Source: Dokdonella_A sp963758365 (GTDB taxonomy: Bacteria > Pseudomonadota > Gammaproteobacteria > Xanthomonadales > Rhodanobacteraceae). Taken from it: 64,000 bases of DNA. The stretch is taken from the NCBI GenBank assembly GCA_963758365.1, contig CAVWVB010000001.1, positions 1,488,001 to 1,552,000 of the forward strand. Reading direction: 5' to 3'. The translations under genes were made by a program, and so were the position numbers. Positions 1 through 10,010 of this stretch are shown piece by piece; position 1 is the first letter of the stretch, and every line of letters starts with the position of its first letter. Under the pieces are notes generated by a model. The model was not told where the DNA came from and ran no database searches. It saw only the letters and a list, made by a program, of their open reading frames with translations.

Positions 1-201
1 ATCGAAGCACTCCCAGTTGCGCGCTGCTCGCCCGATGCCACCGTAGACCACGAGTTCGGCCGGATTCTCGGCGACCTCGGGATCGAGGTTGTTCTGCAAC
101 ATGCGGAACGCGGCTTCGGTGGACCAGCTCCTGCACGAGAGGTCTGGGCCGCGCGGCGCGCGGATCACGCGGGCGGTATCGATTCGGGTTGGGGCGTTCA
201 T
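1..201 (-). CDS. hutU: Urocanate hydratase, N-terminal part (partial)
   Basis: Reading leftwards from an ATG at 201, 67 codons run off the window edge. The translation has the hallmark HutU N-terminus: RVIRAPRG near residues 11-18, CRSW and EAAFRMLQNNLDPEVAENP in the middle, and the Gly-rich YGGIGRAARNWEC at the end, which is the start of the NAD-binding region. Urocanase converts urocanate to imidazolonepropionate, the second step of histidine degradation, in the cytoplasm. A GGAG Shine-Dalgarno lies a few bases upstream of the ATG. hutG lies on the same strand 1.5 kb upstream, supporting a hut locus. The rest of the roughly 550-residue protein is outside the window. Confidence 0.95.
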   Translation of the reverse strand, partial: MNAPTRIDTARVIRAPRGPDLSCRSWSTEAAFRMLQNNLDPEVAENPAELVVYGGIGRAARNWECFD

Positions 202-227
202 CGTGGACTCCGGCGAGACGTGGCGCG

Positions 228-233
228 ATTATA
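228..233 (-). promoter_or_regulatory. -10 element upstream of hutU
   Basis: A perfect TATAAT on the minus strand lies 26 bases upstream of the hutU ATG, giving a predicted leader of about 20 bases that contains the GGAG ribosome-binding site. No convincing -35 is seen at 16-18 bp spacing, so an activator or an extended element may be involved. Confidence 0.45.
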
Positions 234-363
234 GGTCCGGCCGCCGATCACGCCTGCGGCGGGAGTGCGGCGACGCAACCGGATCCCGCCCGGATTGGTA
301 CGCATGAAGTGGTGCGTCCGCGTTGCGACTGGACTCCGCGGGCGCAGGTCCAGGGAGATCGAC

Positions 364-1698
364 ATGCGCTGCACATCGATGATCGTGCTCGCCGCTGGTG
401 CCGGGGCCTGGCTGAGCGGAGCGCATGCGCTCGACGGCGACACCGACCCCGGATTCGGCGGCAGCGGCCAGGTCGTCATCACGCGACCGATGGACGGCGG
501 CGGCAACGGCAGCAAGCCGACCGGCGACCTCGCGGTGCTCACGGACGGCCGATACCTGTGGGCGGCGCCTCTCGACGACGGCGCGGTCTGGATCGGTCGC
601 GCATCGCGCAATGGATCGCCCGACACGGCATTCGGCGACACCGGCAGCGGCCGCGTTACCGTGCCCGCCTGCGGCCTGCCGCGCAACGTGCGCGTCGTCG
701 CCGACCCGGATGGCAGCGCCGTCGTCTGGGCAACGGCCTGTCTCGTGCGCCTGTTCGCGGACGGCAGCATCGACTCCGCGTTCGGCACGGGCCCGCTGCC
801 GCCAAACGGATTTCTTGCAGCCGGGCTCGCCCGCGATGCCGAAGGCCGCTTTGTGCTCGCGGGCAACATGGCGCAGCAGTTGATCGTGTATCGCTTCGAC
901 GCGAGTGGTGCCGCCGATGCGACGTTCGGTATTGCGGGCAGCGTCACCCTGGACGTGCCCGCGAGCAACAACCTGCGCGACCTGGATGCACTCGCAGTGC
1001 GTCCGGACGGGCGCATAGTCGTTGCTGGCTCGCGTGGCAACATGCACGGTCCGAACCTCATCGTTGTGCAATTGAATGCGGACGGATCGCCCGACCTCTC
1101 GTGGAACGGCAGCGGACTGGTCGACATCGCCGCGCCCGAGGGCTACCAGGCGCTGTCCGCGAACGCGCTTGCGCTCGACCGCGACGGCAGCATCGTCGTC
1201 TCCGGCACGGGCAGCGACGGCACGGTGGCCTGCTGCGTCCTGCTCGCGCGCTTCGACGATGCGGGTCAACTCGTGCCTTCGTTCGGTCTGCGCCTGTTCG
1301 CGCTTGCAGGCCAACCCAACCTGTTTCCGTTTTTCGAGCAGCGCGATGGCCTCGTGCTGTTGCCGAACCATCGCATCATGATTGGCACGATCTCGTTCCC
1401 ATTCACCCCGCCGTTCACTCATCGCACGCAATACACGCTGCTGCGTGCGTTCGCCAATGGCCGCCTCGACACGACTTTCGGTCACGACGGCTGGAACAGC
1501 TACACGATCGCCGATCCCGATGGCGGCAACCAGCAGGGCGACTACAACCAGATGCATGCGATCGCCTACGACCGCGACGACGACAGCATGCTGGTCCTCG
1601 GCCGCACGTTCTTCGAGGACAACTCGAGCGGCGACGATTACGTGAGCCTCGTGCGCGCGCGCTTTGATCTGATCTTCGCGGACGGACTGGAACGCTGA
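364..1698 (+). CDS. Exported delta-60-repeat beta-propeller-like protein with IF-x-DG tail
   Basis: A 444-residue protein. The ATG at 364 is chosen because it follows a GGGAG ribosome-binding site and opens a normal signal peptide (residues 1-23, hydrophobic core LAAGAGAWLSGA). The mature part has repeated blades of the delta-60 type: DPGFGGSGQV, DTAFGDTGSGRV, DATFGIAGSV and DTTFGHDGW, each followed by a stretch resembling PDGRIVVAGS. Such repeats form propeller-like extracellular domains of unknown ligand. The protein ends in FDLIFADGLER, matching the C-terminal tail seen on three other exported proteins here. It is divergent from hutU and convergent with hutG (15 bases between stops), so it interrupts the hut locus. 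Function unknown; an extracellular or surface role is inferred. Confidence 0.8.
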   Translation: MRCTSMIVLAAGAGAWLSGAHALDGDTDPGFGGSGQVVITRPMDGGGNGSKPTGDLAVLTDGRYLWAAPLDDGAVWIGRASRNGSPDTAFGDTGSGRVTVPACGLPRNVRVVADPDGSAVVWATACLVRLFADGSIDSAFGTGPLPPNGFLAAGLARDAEGRFVLAGNMAQQLIVYRFDASGAADATFGIAGSVTLDVPASNNLRDLDALAVRPDGRIVVAGSRGNMHGPNLIVVQLNADGSPDLSWNGSGLVDIAAPEGYQALSANALALDRDGSIVVSGTGSDGTVACCVLLARFDDAGQLVPSFGLRLFALAGQPNLFPFFEQRDGLVLLPNHRIMIGTISFPFTPPFTHRTQYTLLRAFANGRLDTTFGHDGWNSYTIADPDGGNQQGDYNQMHAIAYDRDDDSMLVLGRTFFEDNSSGDDYVSLVRARFDLIFADGLER

Positions 1699-1713
1699 CG
1701 ACCCGCGGCGACA

Positions 1714-2490
1714 TCACGCGAGGCAGGTCTCCAGCAACGTCCGGATCAGCGCCCGGACCGGCGCCGCGCGTTCAGGCAGGTATTCGAACGTGTCCTCGTC
1801 CATGTAGTTCGCCTGCACGAGTTCGAGCTGTACCGCGTCTATCCCCACGTCGGGACGACCATAGTGGCGCGTAATGAAGCCACCCTTGAAGCGGCCGTTC
1901 GCGACGTGGCTGTATGCATGTTGCGCGGCGAGAATGCCGGCCAGCCGCGACTGCAGCGCGCGTGCGCAACTCGTGCCGTCCGCGGTGCCCAGGTTGAAGT
2001 CCGGCAACGTTCCCTCGAACAGGAACGGCACTACGCCGCGGATCGAGTGGCCTTCCCAGAGCACGGCCCGGCGATGCGCGGCATGGATGCGCTCGAGCTC
2101 GGTCGCGAGCGCGTCGTGATACGGCTTCCAGTAGCGTTCGACGCGAACGGCGATCTCGTCGCGTCGCGGCTCCTCTCCGACCTGGTAGATCGGTTCGCCG
2201 CTGAACGCGACGATCGGGCACAGGCCGGTCGTGTTCTGCCCGGGATACAGCGAGGCATTGTCCGAGGGCCGATTGAGATCCACGACATAGCGTGAATACG
2301 TCGGCACGATCAGCGATGCGCCGAGTTCCACTGCAAAATCATAGAGTCGGGCGACGTGCCAGTCGGTGTCTGGCACGCGGCGCGCCTCCGGATTGAGGCG
2401 CGTCACGAGGTGTTCGGGAATCCGCGTACCGTCGTGCGGCAGGCTGATCAGCAGCGGCGCAGCGCCGCGATGCAACGTGTAGGCATCCAT
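1714..2490 (-). CDS. hutG: N-formylglutamate deformylase
   Basis: 258 residues, normal for HutG, which hydrolyses N-formylglutamate to glutamate and formate, the last step of the five-step histidine pathway. Family signatures are visible: LLISLPHDGTRIP near residues 12-24, DTDWHVARLYDF, a VVDLNRP motif, ALWEGHSIR with its metal-binding His, and LELVQANYMDE near the C-terminus. The start MDAYTLHRG is preferred over the longer open frame, whose N-terminus is Arg/Ala-rich and unlike the family. The -10 element lies only 5 bases upstream of this ATG, suggesting a leaderless transcript. Use of HutG implies the formiminoglutamate deiminase (HutF) route. Same strand as hutU. Confidence 0.93.
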   Translation of the reverse strand: MDAYTLHRGAAPLLISLPHDGTRIPEHLVTRLNPEARRVPDTDWHVARLYDFAVELGASLIVPTYSRYVVDLNRPSDNASLYPGQNTTGLCPIVAFSGEPIYQVGEEPRRDEIAVRVERYWKPYHDALATELERIHAAHRRAVLWEGHSIRGVVPFLFEGTLPDFNLGTADGTSCARALQSRLAGILAAQHAYSHVANGRFKGGFITRHYGRPDVGIDAVQLELVQANYMDEDTFEYLPERAAPVRALIRTLLETCLA

Positions 2491-2495
2491 GCAAC

Positions 2496-2501
2496 ATTGT
2501 A
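2496..2501 (-). promoter_or_regulatory. -10 element abutting hutG
   Basis: TACAAT on the minus strand is followed by only GTTGC before the hutG ATG. Transcription normally starts 6-7 bases after the -10, which would place +1 at or next to the A of the ATG. This would give a leaderless mRNA, consistent with the absence of a Shine-Dalgarno. Confidence 0.4.
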
Positions 2502-2533
2502 GACGCGCGGCGGACGCTACGCCGCGTGGACGC

Positions 2534-2845
2534 CTAGATCTTGGCGCGCGGACGGAAAACCAGCGCGTGCTCGTCAATCGGCCGTTTCTCCTGCGCCGCG
2601 GCAGCTGCGCAACCACCGCAGGCCGAGCAACCGTCGCCGCAACTGCCGCCACGCGTGCTCCGCGGTTGCCACCGTCGTGCGCGCCGGCGCAGCCACGCCG
2701 GCAATGCGGGACGGTCGAGCGCGGCGACGACGCGGGCCTGCACGCGCCGGCTCGTGACCGGCAGCAGGCGGCGCGCGGCGGACCATGCGCTCCAGCCGAC
2801 GACGAGCGCGATCACCGCGAGCTGGATCAGCATCGGCCCGCTCAT
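2534..2845 (-). CDS. Small Cys-rich membrane protein coupled to feoB
   Basis: 103 residues. An N-terminal transmembrane helix (about residues 5-26) is followed by a basic segment (30-66) and then a cysteine cluster GSCGDGCSACGGC with Cys at 69, 73, 76 and 79. Its ATG overlaps the feoB stop codon (ATGA), so translation is coupled to feoB. The architecture of one membrane helix plus a short Cys cluster resembles the FeoB-associated Cys-rich membrane proteins known downstream of feoB in other bacteria, and recalls the Cys motif of FeoC. A role in supporting FeoB, for example by binding iron or an Fe-S cluster, is inferred from position and Cys spacing. The family name is uncertain. Confidence 0.75.
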   Translation of the reverse strand: MSGPMLIQLAVIALVVGWSAWSAARRLLPVTSRRVQARVVAALDRPALPAWLRRRARRWQPRSTRGGSCGDGCSACGGCAAAAAQEKRPIDEHALVFRPRAKI

Positions 2846-4752
2846 GTGAATACTCTTGCGATCTGGTAGGTCAGCAGTGAAGCGAGATAGGCAAGCGCGA
2901 ACAGATAGCCGGCCGCGATCCAGACGTTGCGCCAACTGTTGGTCTCGCGCTTGATCACGGCCAGAGTCGACATGCACTGCGGCGCGAACACGTACCACGC
3001 GAGCAGTGAAAGCGCGGTCGCCAGCGACCACTGCGCGGCGATCGTCGTGCCGAGCGCGCTGGCGACCGCATCGTCGCTGCCCGACATCGCATACACGGTG
3101 GCCAGCGAGGCGACCGCGACCTCGCGCGCCGCGAGGCCCGGAATCAGCGCGATGCAGATCTGCCAGTTGAAACCGATCGGCGCGAACACATGGGTCATCC
3201 AGTGACCGATGCGTCCCGCGAAACTGTAGTCGATCGCGGGCAGCGTCGCGCCCGCGGGCGGTGCCGGAAAACTCGACAGGAACCACAGCAGTACGGTCAG
3301 CGAGAGAATGATGCCGCCGACACGGCGCAGGAAGATCTTGGTGCGATCCCAGAGTCCGATCGCAATGTCGAACGGATGCGGCAGGCGGTACGAAGGCAGT
3401 TCCATGATCAGGGAGTGCTCGCTGCGATCCGTGCGCAGGCGCTTGATCACATACGCGACGGCGAGCGCGCTGGCGATGCCCGCGAAGTACAGAACGAACA
3501 GGACCATCCCCTGCAGGTTGAACACGCCGAAGACCGACTCGCGCGGAATGAACGCTGCGATAAGCAGCGCATATACCGGCAGACGTGCCGAGCAGGTCAT
3601 CAGCGGTGCGACCAGGATCGTGGTCAGGCGGTCGCGCGGATCGGCGATGCTGCGCGTCGCCATGATGCCGGGGATCGCGCACGCGAAACTCGACAGCAGC
3701 GGTATGAACGAGCGGCCGGTCAGGCCCGCACGGAACATCAGCTTGTCGAGCAGGAATGCGGCGCGCGGCAGATAACCGGATTCTTCGAGGGTCAGGATGA
3801 ACAGGAACAGGATCAGGATCTGCGGCAGGAATTCGAGCACGGTGCCGATTCCCGCGAACAGGCCGTCGCTGACCAGACTCTGCAGCATGGGCATCGATGC
3901 GAGCGTGGCGCCGATCCGCGCGCCGACGGCCGCGATGCCCGCGCCGATCGCGTCCTGCAGCGGCGCCGCCCACGAGAACACCGCCTGGAAGATCAGGAAC
4001 ATCACCGTGGCCAGGATCGCGAGGCCGGCCGCCGGGTGCAGCACGATCGCGTCGATGCGGTCATCGAGCGCGCTGGTCGCACGCGGCATCGTGACCGCAT
4101 CGGCGAGCAGCACACGAACCTGCGCATGCAGGTGCAGGTTAAGCGACGGGTCGGTGAACTCGGAAATATCGTCGCCGCCATCGACACGATGGCTTGTCCG
4201 CGATCCGACGCGCGCAGCGGCGCCCGGCAGCGCAGGCAAGCTGTCGATGCGCCTGACCAGAGCCGCGGCGCCGCCGCGCTGGACCGCGACGGTCTCCACG
4301 ACCGGCACGCCGAGACCCGCTTCGAGTGCCTTCACGTCGATGCCGATGCCGCGCCTGCGTGCCGCATCCATCATGTTGAGCGCGAGCACCATCGGCCGCC
4401 CGAGTTGCCTGATTTCGAGCACGAACCGCAGGTGCAGACGCAGGTTCGTTGCATCGGCGACACAGACGATCAGGTCGGGCACGACTTCGCCAGGGAACGT
4501 GCCCGCGCAGATGTCGCGGGTGATCGCCTCGTCGGGACTCGCCGCATCGAGGCTGTAGGCTCCGGGCAGGTCGAGGACCTGCAGAACACGACCGGACGGC
4601 GCGACGAAGCGGCCCTCCTTGCGCTCGACCGTCACGCCCGCGTAGTTGGCGACCTTCTGGCGCTTGCCGGTCAGGCGATTGAACAAGGCGGTCTTGCCGC
4701 AATTCGGATTCCCGACCAGGGCGATGCGCAGGGAAGCGGCGGTCGCGTTCAT
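2842..4752 (-). CDS. feoB: Ferrous iron transport protein B
   Basis: 636 residues. The N-terminal G domain has the G1 motif GNPNCGKT at residues 14-21, the switch region with conserved Thr in YAGVTVE, G3 DLPG at 61-64 and an NMMD G4 motif. A helical linker and a polytopic membrane domain follow, with typical FeoB segments such as FLPQILILFLFI, EESGYLPRAAFLLD and SFACAIPGIMATR. FeoB imports Fe2+ across the inner membrane. The start overlaps the feoA stop (4 bases) and the downstream Cys-rich gene overlaps its stop, forming one operon behind a Fur-like box. At 636 residues it is shorter than the roughly 770-residue E. coli protein but contains all core regions. Confidence 0.97.
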   Translation of the reverse strand: MNATAASLRIALVGNPNCGKTALFNRLTGKRQKVANYAGVTVERKEGRFVAPSGRVLQVLDLPGAYSLDAASPDEAITRDICAGTFPGEVVPDLIVCVADATNLRLHLRFVLEIRQLGRPMVLALNMMDAARRRGIGIDVKALEAGLGVPVVETVAVQRGGAAALVRRIDSLPALPGAAARVGSRTSHRVDGGDDISEFTDPSLNLHLHAQVRVLLADAVTMPRATSALDDRIDAIVLHPAAGLAILATVMFLIFQAVFSWAAPLQDAIGAGIAAVGARIGATLASMPMLQSLVSDGLFAGIGTVLEFLPQILILFLFILTLEESGYLPRAAFLLDKLMFRAGLTGRSFIPLLSSFACAIPGIMATRSIADPRDRLTTILVAPLMTCSARLPVYALLIAAFIPRESVFGVFNLQGMVLFVLYFAGIASALAVAYVIKRLRTDRSEHSLIMELPSYRLPHPFDIAIGLWDRTKIFLRRVGGIILSLTVLLWFLSSFPAPPAGATLPAIDYSFAGRIGHWMTHVFAPIGFNWQICIALIPGLAAREVAVASLATVYAMSGSDDAVASALGTTIAAQWSLATALSLLAWYVFAPQCMSTLAVIKRETNSWRNVWIAAGYLFALAYLASLLTYQIARVFT

Positions 4753-4994
4753 GCGCGCTCCGCTTCGATCAGGCGCACCCGGGCCGCTTCGCTTCTGCGC
4801 AGCGCGAAGCGCGTGAAACCGACCTGCACGAGCAGCGGATCGCCGCCGAGCGGGCCGGTCGCAACGACGCGTACCGGCTCGCCGCCGACAAACCCGAGTT
4901 CGCGCAGGCGCCGCGCGATCGGATCGGCGCAATGGGCATCTTCGACGTCACGAACCACGGCGCAAGCACCTTTCTTCAATTCGGAGAGTCGCAC
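4749..4994 (-). CDS. feoA: Ferrous iron transport protein A
   Basis: 81 residues, SH3-like FeoA. It has the opening LSELKKGACAVV, the middle RRLRELGFVGGEPVRVV and the closing FALRRSEAARVRL, all typical of the family. FeoA is a small cytoplasmic partner needed for FeoB-dependent Fe2+ uptake. The start codon is GTG with no clear Shine-Dalgarno; no in-frame ATG lies upstream. The 3' end overlaps feoB by 4 bases. A Fur-like box begins about 20 bases upstream of the GTG. Confidence 0.93.
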   Translation of the reverse strand: MRLSELKKGACAVVRDVEDAHCADPIARRLRELGFVGGEPVRVVATGPLGGDPLLVQVGFTRFALRRSEAARVRLIEAERA

Positions 4995-5013
4995 TGAACG
5001 ACGACACGCAAAT

Positions 5014-5032
5014 AAGAATGGTTCGCATTATA
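5014..5032 (-). promoter_or_regulatory. Fur box upstream of feoAB
   Basis: On the minus strand TATAATGCGAACCATTCTT matches 13 of 19 positions of the classic Fur consensus GATAATGATAATCATTATC, including the ATAATG and CATT half-site cores. It lies in an AT-rich patch directly upstream of feoA, where Fur repression of a ferrous iron operon is expected. Confidence 0.65.
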
Positions 5033-5121
5033 TATCGTTTTTAGCCGCGCGGCGCCAGGCCGTCCGTGGTGACCCGTCCGTGCCGGTACCATTCGAAGCT
5101 GGACACAACATCGGAGTGCTC

Positions 5122-5910
5122 ATGAGCGAGGCCGTCCTGGTTGCCCGCGCCAACGCCGTTGCGACGATCGCGCTGAACCGTCCGCGCGTCCATAACGCGT
5201 TCGACGACGCGCTGATTGCCGAACTGAACCGTGCGCTCCTGGACTGCGAAAGCGACCCGCGCGTGCGGTTGGTCGTGCTGACCGGGACCGGCGCCTCGTT
5301 CTCGGCGGGCGCCGACCTGCACTGGATGCGCGCGATGGCCTCCGCGAGCGAGGCCGAGAATCAGGCCGATGCGCTGCGCCTCGCGGAACTGATGCGCACG
5401 CTGAATTTCCTGGCCAAGCCGACCGTAGCCCGCGTCAACGGCGCGGCCTACGGCGGCGGTGTCGGCCTGGTCGCCTGTTGTGACCTCGCGATCGGCGTGG
5501 AGACCGCGAAATTCTCGCTCAGCGAGGTCAAGCTCGGCCTCGTCCCCGCGGCGATCTCACCCTATGTGATCGCGGCGATCGGGATGCGCCAGGCGCGCCG
5601 CCTGTTCATCAGCGGCGAGGTCTTCGACGCGGCGATGGCCGCGCGCGTCGGTCTGCTGCACGAGGTGGTGCCTGCCGATCAATTCGATGCGGCGCTCGAC
5701 CGCGCCCTGCACTTCCTCGCCAAAGGGGGCCCGATCGCGCAGGCCGAGGCCAAGCAGCTCGCGCTGCGCGTCGCGGGCATGACGCGCGCCTCCGCCGAGC
5801 GGATGGACGCGGAGAACGCCGCGCTGATCGCACGCCTGCGCGGGTCGCCTGAAGGCCGCAATGGCATCAGCGCGTTTCTCGACAAGCGCGCACCCGGCTG
5901 GGGCACGTGA
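5122..5910 (+). CDS. liuC: Enoyl-CoA hydratase family, probable 3-methylglutaconyl-CoA hydratase
   Basis: 262 residues of the crotonase superfamily. Oxyanion-hole segments are SFSAGADLHWM (about 59-69) and NGAAYGGGVGL (106-116). SLSEVKLGL (132-140) carries the acidic residue aligning with the second catalytic Glu. The GGGVGL rather than GGGCEL form fits the methylglutaconyl-CoA hydratase (LiuC/AUH) branch. Context supports this: the carboxylase (liuD) and HMG-CoA lyase (liuE) of leucine catabolism lie downstream on the same strand. The ATG at 5122 has GGAG upstream; a longer open frame extends far back but is antisense to feoB. liuA and liuB are not adjacent, because feoA diverges immediately upstream. 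Confidence 0.85.
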   Translation: MSEAVLVARANAVATIALNRPRVHNAFDDALIAELNRALLDCESDPRVRLVVLTGTGASFSAGADLHWMRAMASASEAENQADALRLAELMRTLNFLAKPTVARVNGAAYGGGVGLVACCDLAIGVETAKFSLSEVKLGLVPAAISPYVIAAIGMRQARRLFISGEVFDAAMAARVGLLHEVVPADQFDAALDRALHFLAKGGPIAQAEAKQLALRVAGMTRASAERMDAENAALIARLRGSPEGRNGISAFLDKRAPGWGT

Positions 5911-6092
5911 CCCCGCGGGAAACAGGGGAACTCCCTGGCAATGGCGGCGCGCGGCGCGGCGCGGTCGGGTCATGCCGCGAGCGGAAGGGACCGGCCGGCC
6001 GGTCCGCTGCAACGCCGATGATTGCGAACCTCGCGAGTCGTCGCGAGCGCTTGCCGCGGCCAGCATGGTTCGCCCAAAGGTAGCGCGCGAGA

Positions 6093-7622
6093 ATGCCCAC
6101 TGCACGACTACTCGCGCTCATCGACCTGCAGCAAAGCGGTCGCCTGGACGAGGCCGAGGCCGGTTATCGCGAATGCCTGCGCAAGGGCGACGGCGACGCC
6201 GCGAGCGCCCTGGCCACGCTGTTGCTGCAGCGGGAACGATACGTCGAGGCGGCGCAATACCTGCAACCTCTCGTGGATGCCGCGCCAGACAACCCGGGAC
6301 TCGCGACGAACCTGTCCATTGCATTGCGGCACTGCGGCCGCAACGAAGACGCGCTTGGGGTTGCCCGCTGCGCCTGCGCGCTGGCGCCCACGCTGCCCGG
6401 CGGCTGGAACGCGAGGGGACTGGCTGCGCTCGAACTGGGTCACGTCGACGAGGCACTGGCGAGCTTCGCAACGGGTCTGCGCCACGCGCCGGCGCACCCG
6501 GCCCTCGGGTTGCACCACGCGCATGCGCTGCGCCGCCTTGGACGCGCCGACGAGGCGCTCGCCGCCTATGCGCAGGTCGTGCGGCGCCATCCGGATCTGG
6601 TCGATGCCTGGCGCGGCCTGGCCACGACACAGTCCGCGCTCGGCCAGGTGCGCGACGCCTTGCACAGCCGGCGCCGCGCGCTGCATTTGCGGCCGCAGAG
6701 TCGCGAGGTCGCGCTCGAGCATGCGGTCGCGCTGATGGAAGCCGGCGATGTCGCCGCTGCGGTGCATGTGTTCGAGGCCACGGTACGCGCGAACAAGGAC
6801 GACGCCCACGCGTGGTCCTGGCTCGGCCGGGCCCGCCTCAAGCAGAATGACCTGCGCGCCGCGCGCGCGGCATTCGAGCAGGCGAGCGCACGTGACCCGC
6901 GCGATCCGGTCATCGCCCATTTTCATGCGGCGCTGTCCGGCCGGCTACCCGATGCCGTGGAGATCGATTTCATCCGCAGCCTGTTTGACGACTTCGCCGA
7001 TCGCTTCGAGCTGACGCTGGTCAAGCACCTTGCGTACGACACGCCTGCACGCCTTGCCCGCTTCCTGCGACAGCACGATGCCGATGGCGCCGCCAGCGTG
7101 CTCGATCTCGGTTGCGGCACCGGACTGGTGGCGCAGGAGCTCGCGCGCACCGGACGCGTCATCGACGGCGTCGACCTTTCGCCGCGAATGCTCGAGTACG
7201 CGCGCAAGAAGGCCCTCTATCGAGAGCTGCATGCCGCCGAACTCGTCACGTTTCTGCACCGCGCTGACGCGCAATGGGAACTGATCGTCGCGGCGGACGT
7301 CTTCATCTACCTGGGGGACCTGGGTCCGGTATTCGCGGCGGTACGCGATCGACTCCCCGCGGGCGGCCGTTTCGCATTCTCGATCGAGTGCAGCGCAGGC
7401 GATCGCACCGAACTTCAGCCGGCCAGCGGACGCTACCGGCACGTACCCGAACGCGTCTGCCGCGAATTGGAGGATGCGGGCCTCGGCGAGATCGTTCGCG
7501 AGGCCGTCGTCCTGCGCCTCGAATCGGGTCAACCGGTCGCGGGCGAATTACTCCTCGCCCGGCGCGTTTCGATCGGCGTCCTGGCCGGAAGCGAAGCCCG
7601 CGCGGGCGGCATGCTAACTTAG
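6093..7622 (+). CDS. TPR-repeat protein with C-terminal SAM-dependent methyltransferase
   Basis: 509 residues in two parts. Residues about 1-290 are tandem tetratricopeptide repeats (segments like LDEAEAGYRECL, DEALASFATGLRHAP and DEALAAYAQVVRRHP, with the usual small and aromatic pattern). Residues about 330-490 are a class I methyltransferase with motif I DLGCGTG starting at residue 338, an acidic post-I segment GVDLSPRM and motif IV-like LIVAADVFIYL. The TPR part probably recruits the substrate. The target is unknown. It lies between liuC and liuD on the same strand, though no known step of leucine degradation needs a methyltransferase. Related TPR-methyltransferases occur in many proteobacteria. 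Confidence 0.85.
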   Translation: MPTARLLALIDLQQSGRLDEAEAGYRECLRKGDGDAASALATLLLQRERYVEAAQYLQPLVDAAPDNPGLATNLSIALRHCGRNEDALGVARCACALAPTLPGGWNARGLAALELGHVDEALASFATGLRHAPAHPALGLHHAHALRRLGRADEALAAYAQVVRRHPDLVDAWRGLATTQSALGQVRDALHSRRRALHLRPQSREVALEHAVALMEAGDVAAAVHVFEATVRANKDDAHAWSWLGRARLKQNDLRAARAAFEQASARDPRDPVIAHFHAALSGRLPDAVEIDFIRSLFDDFADRFELTLVKHLAYDTPARLARFLRQHDADGAASVLDLGCGTGLVAQELARTGRVIDGVDLSPRMLEYARKKALYRELHAAELVTFLHRADAQWELIVAADVFIYLGDLGPVFAAVRDRLPAGGRFAFSIECSAGDRTELQPASGRYRHVPERVCRELEDAGLGEIVREAVVLRLESGQPVAGELLLARRVSIGVLAGSEARAGGMLT

Positions 7623-7689
7623 GAATGGCGAGCGCAGGCCTCCGCGTACATCCGACCGACCCCTCCCAGAGCGCTGACCGGGCGAGTTC

Positions 7690-9695
<2,006 letters not shown>

Positions 9696-9699
<4 letters not shown>

Positions 9700-10010
9700 G
9701 GGTCGGCAATGGTCCGACGCTCTGGCGCTTTCGTGTACCTGCGAAGAAGGTCGACGCGTTCGAATCCGCCTATGGGCCCGATGGCGACTGGGCACGCCTG
9801 TTTGCGCGGACAGCCGGCTACGCGGGGACGCAGTTGCTCAGGTCCGCTTCCGACAAGTCGGCGTCCATCACGATCGATCGCTGGGAAAGCGCGCGCGCCT
9901 TTGCGGCCGCGAAAACCGCGCTGGCGTCGGAATACGAACGGCTTGATCGCCGCTGCGAAGCCTACACATCGGAGGAGACATGGCTTGGGTTGCACGAGGT
10001 CGTCGAATGA
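9696..10010 (+). CDS. Antibiotic biosynthesis monooxygenase-like small protein, non-canonical start
   Basis: About 104 residues resembling the ferredoxin-like ABM fold: TLWRFRVPAKKVDAFESAY, then GPDGDWARLFARTAGYAGTQLL and SASITIDRWES, as in small ABM-family enzymes. The coding frame is clear from about 9714, but no ATG, GTG or TTG lies between the liuD stop and the first conserved residues. The nearest candidate is a CTG at 9696 overlapping the liuD stop (CTGA). Alternatively a one-base indel separates it from the out-of-frame ATG at 9709. The 3' end overlaps the next gene (ATGA). Substrate unknown; translational coupling in the liu cluster is inferred. Confidence 0.6.

Noticed and set aside
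3190..5121. The 5' part of a 906-codon open frame upstream of liuC
   Set aside because: It is antisense to feoB and feoA, which have clear family motifs. Its translation is Arg/Gln/His-rich, and liuC starts at 5122.
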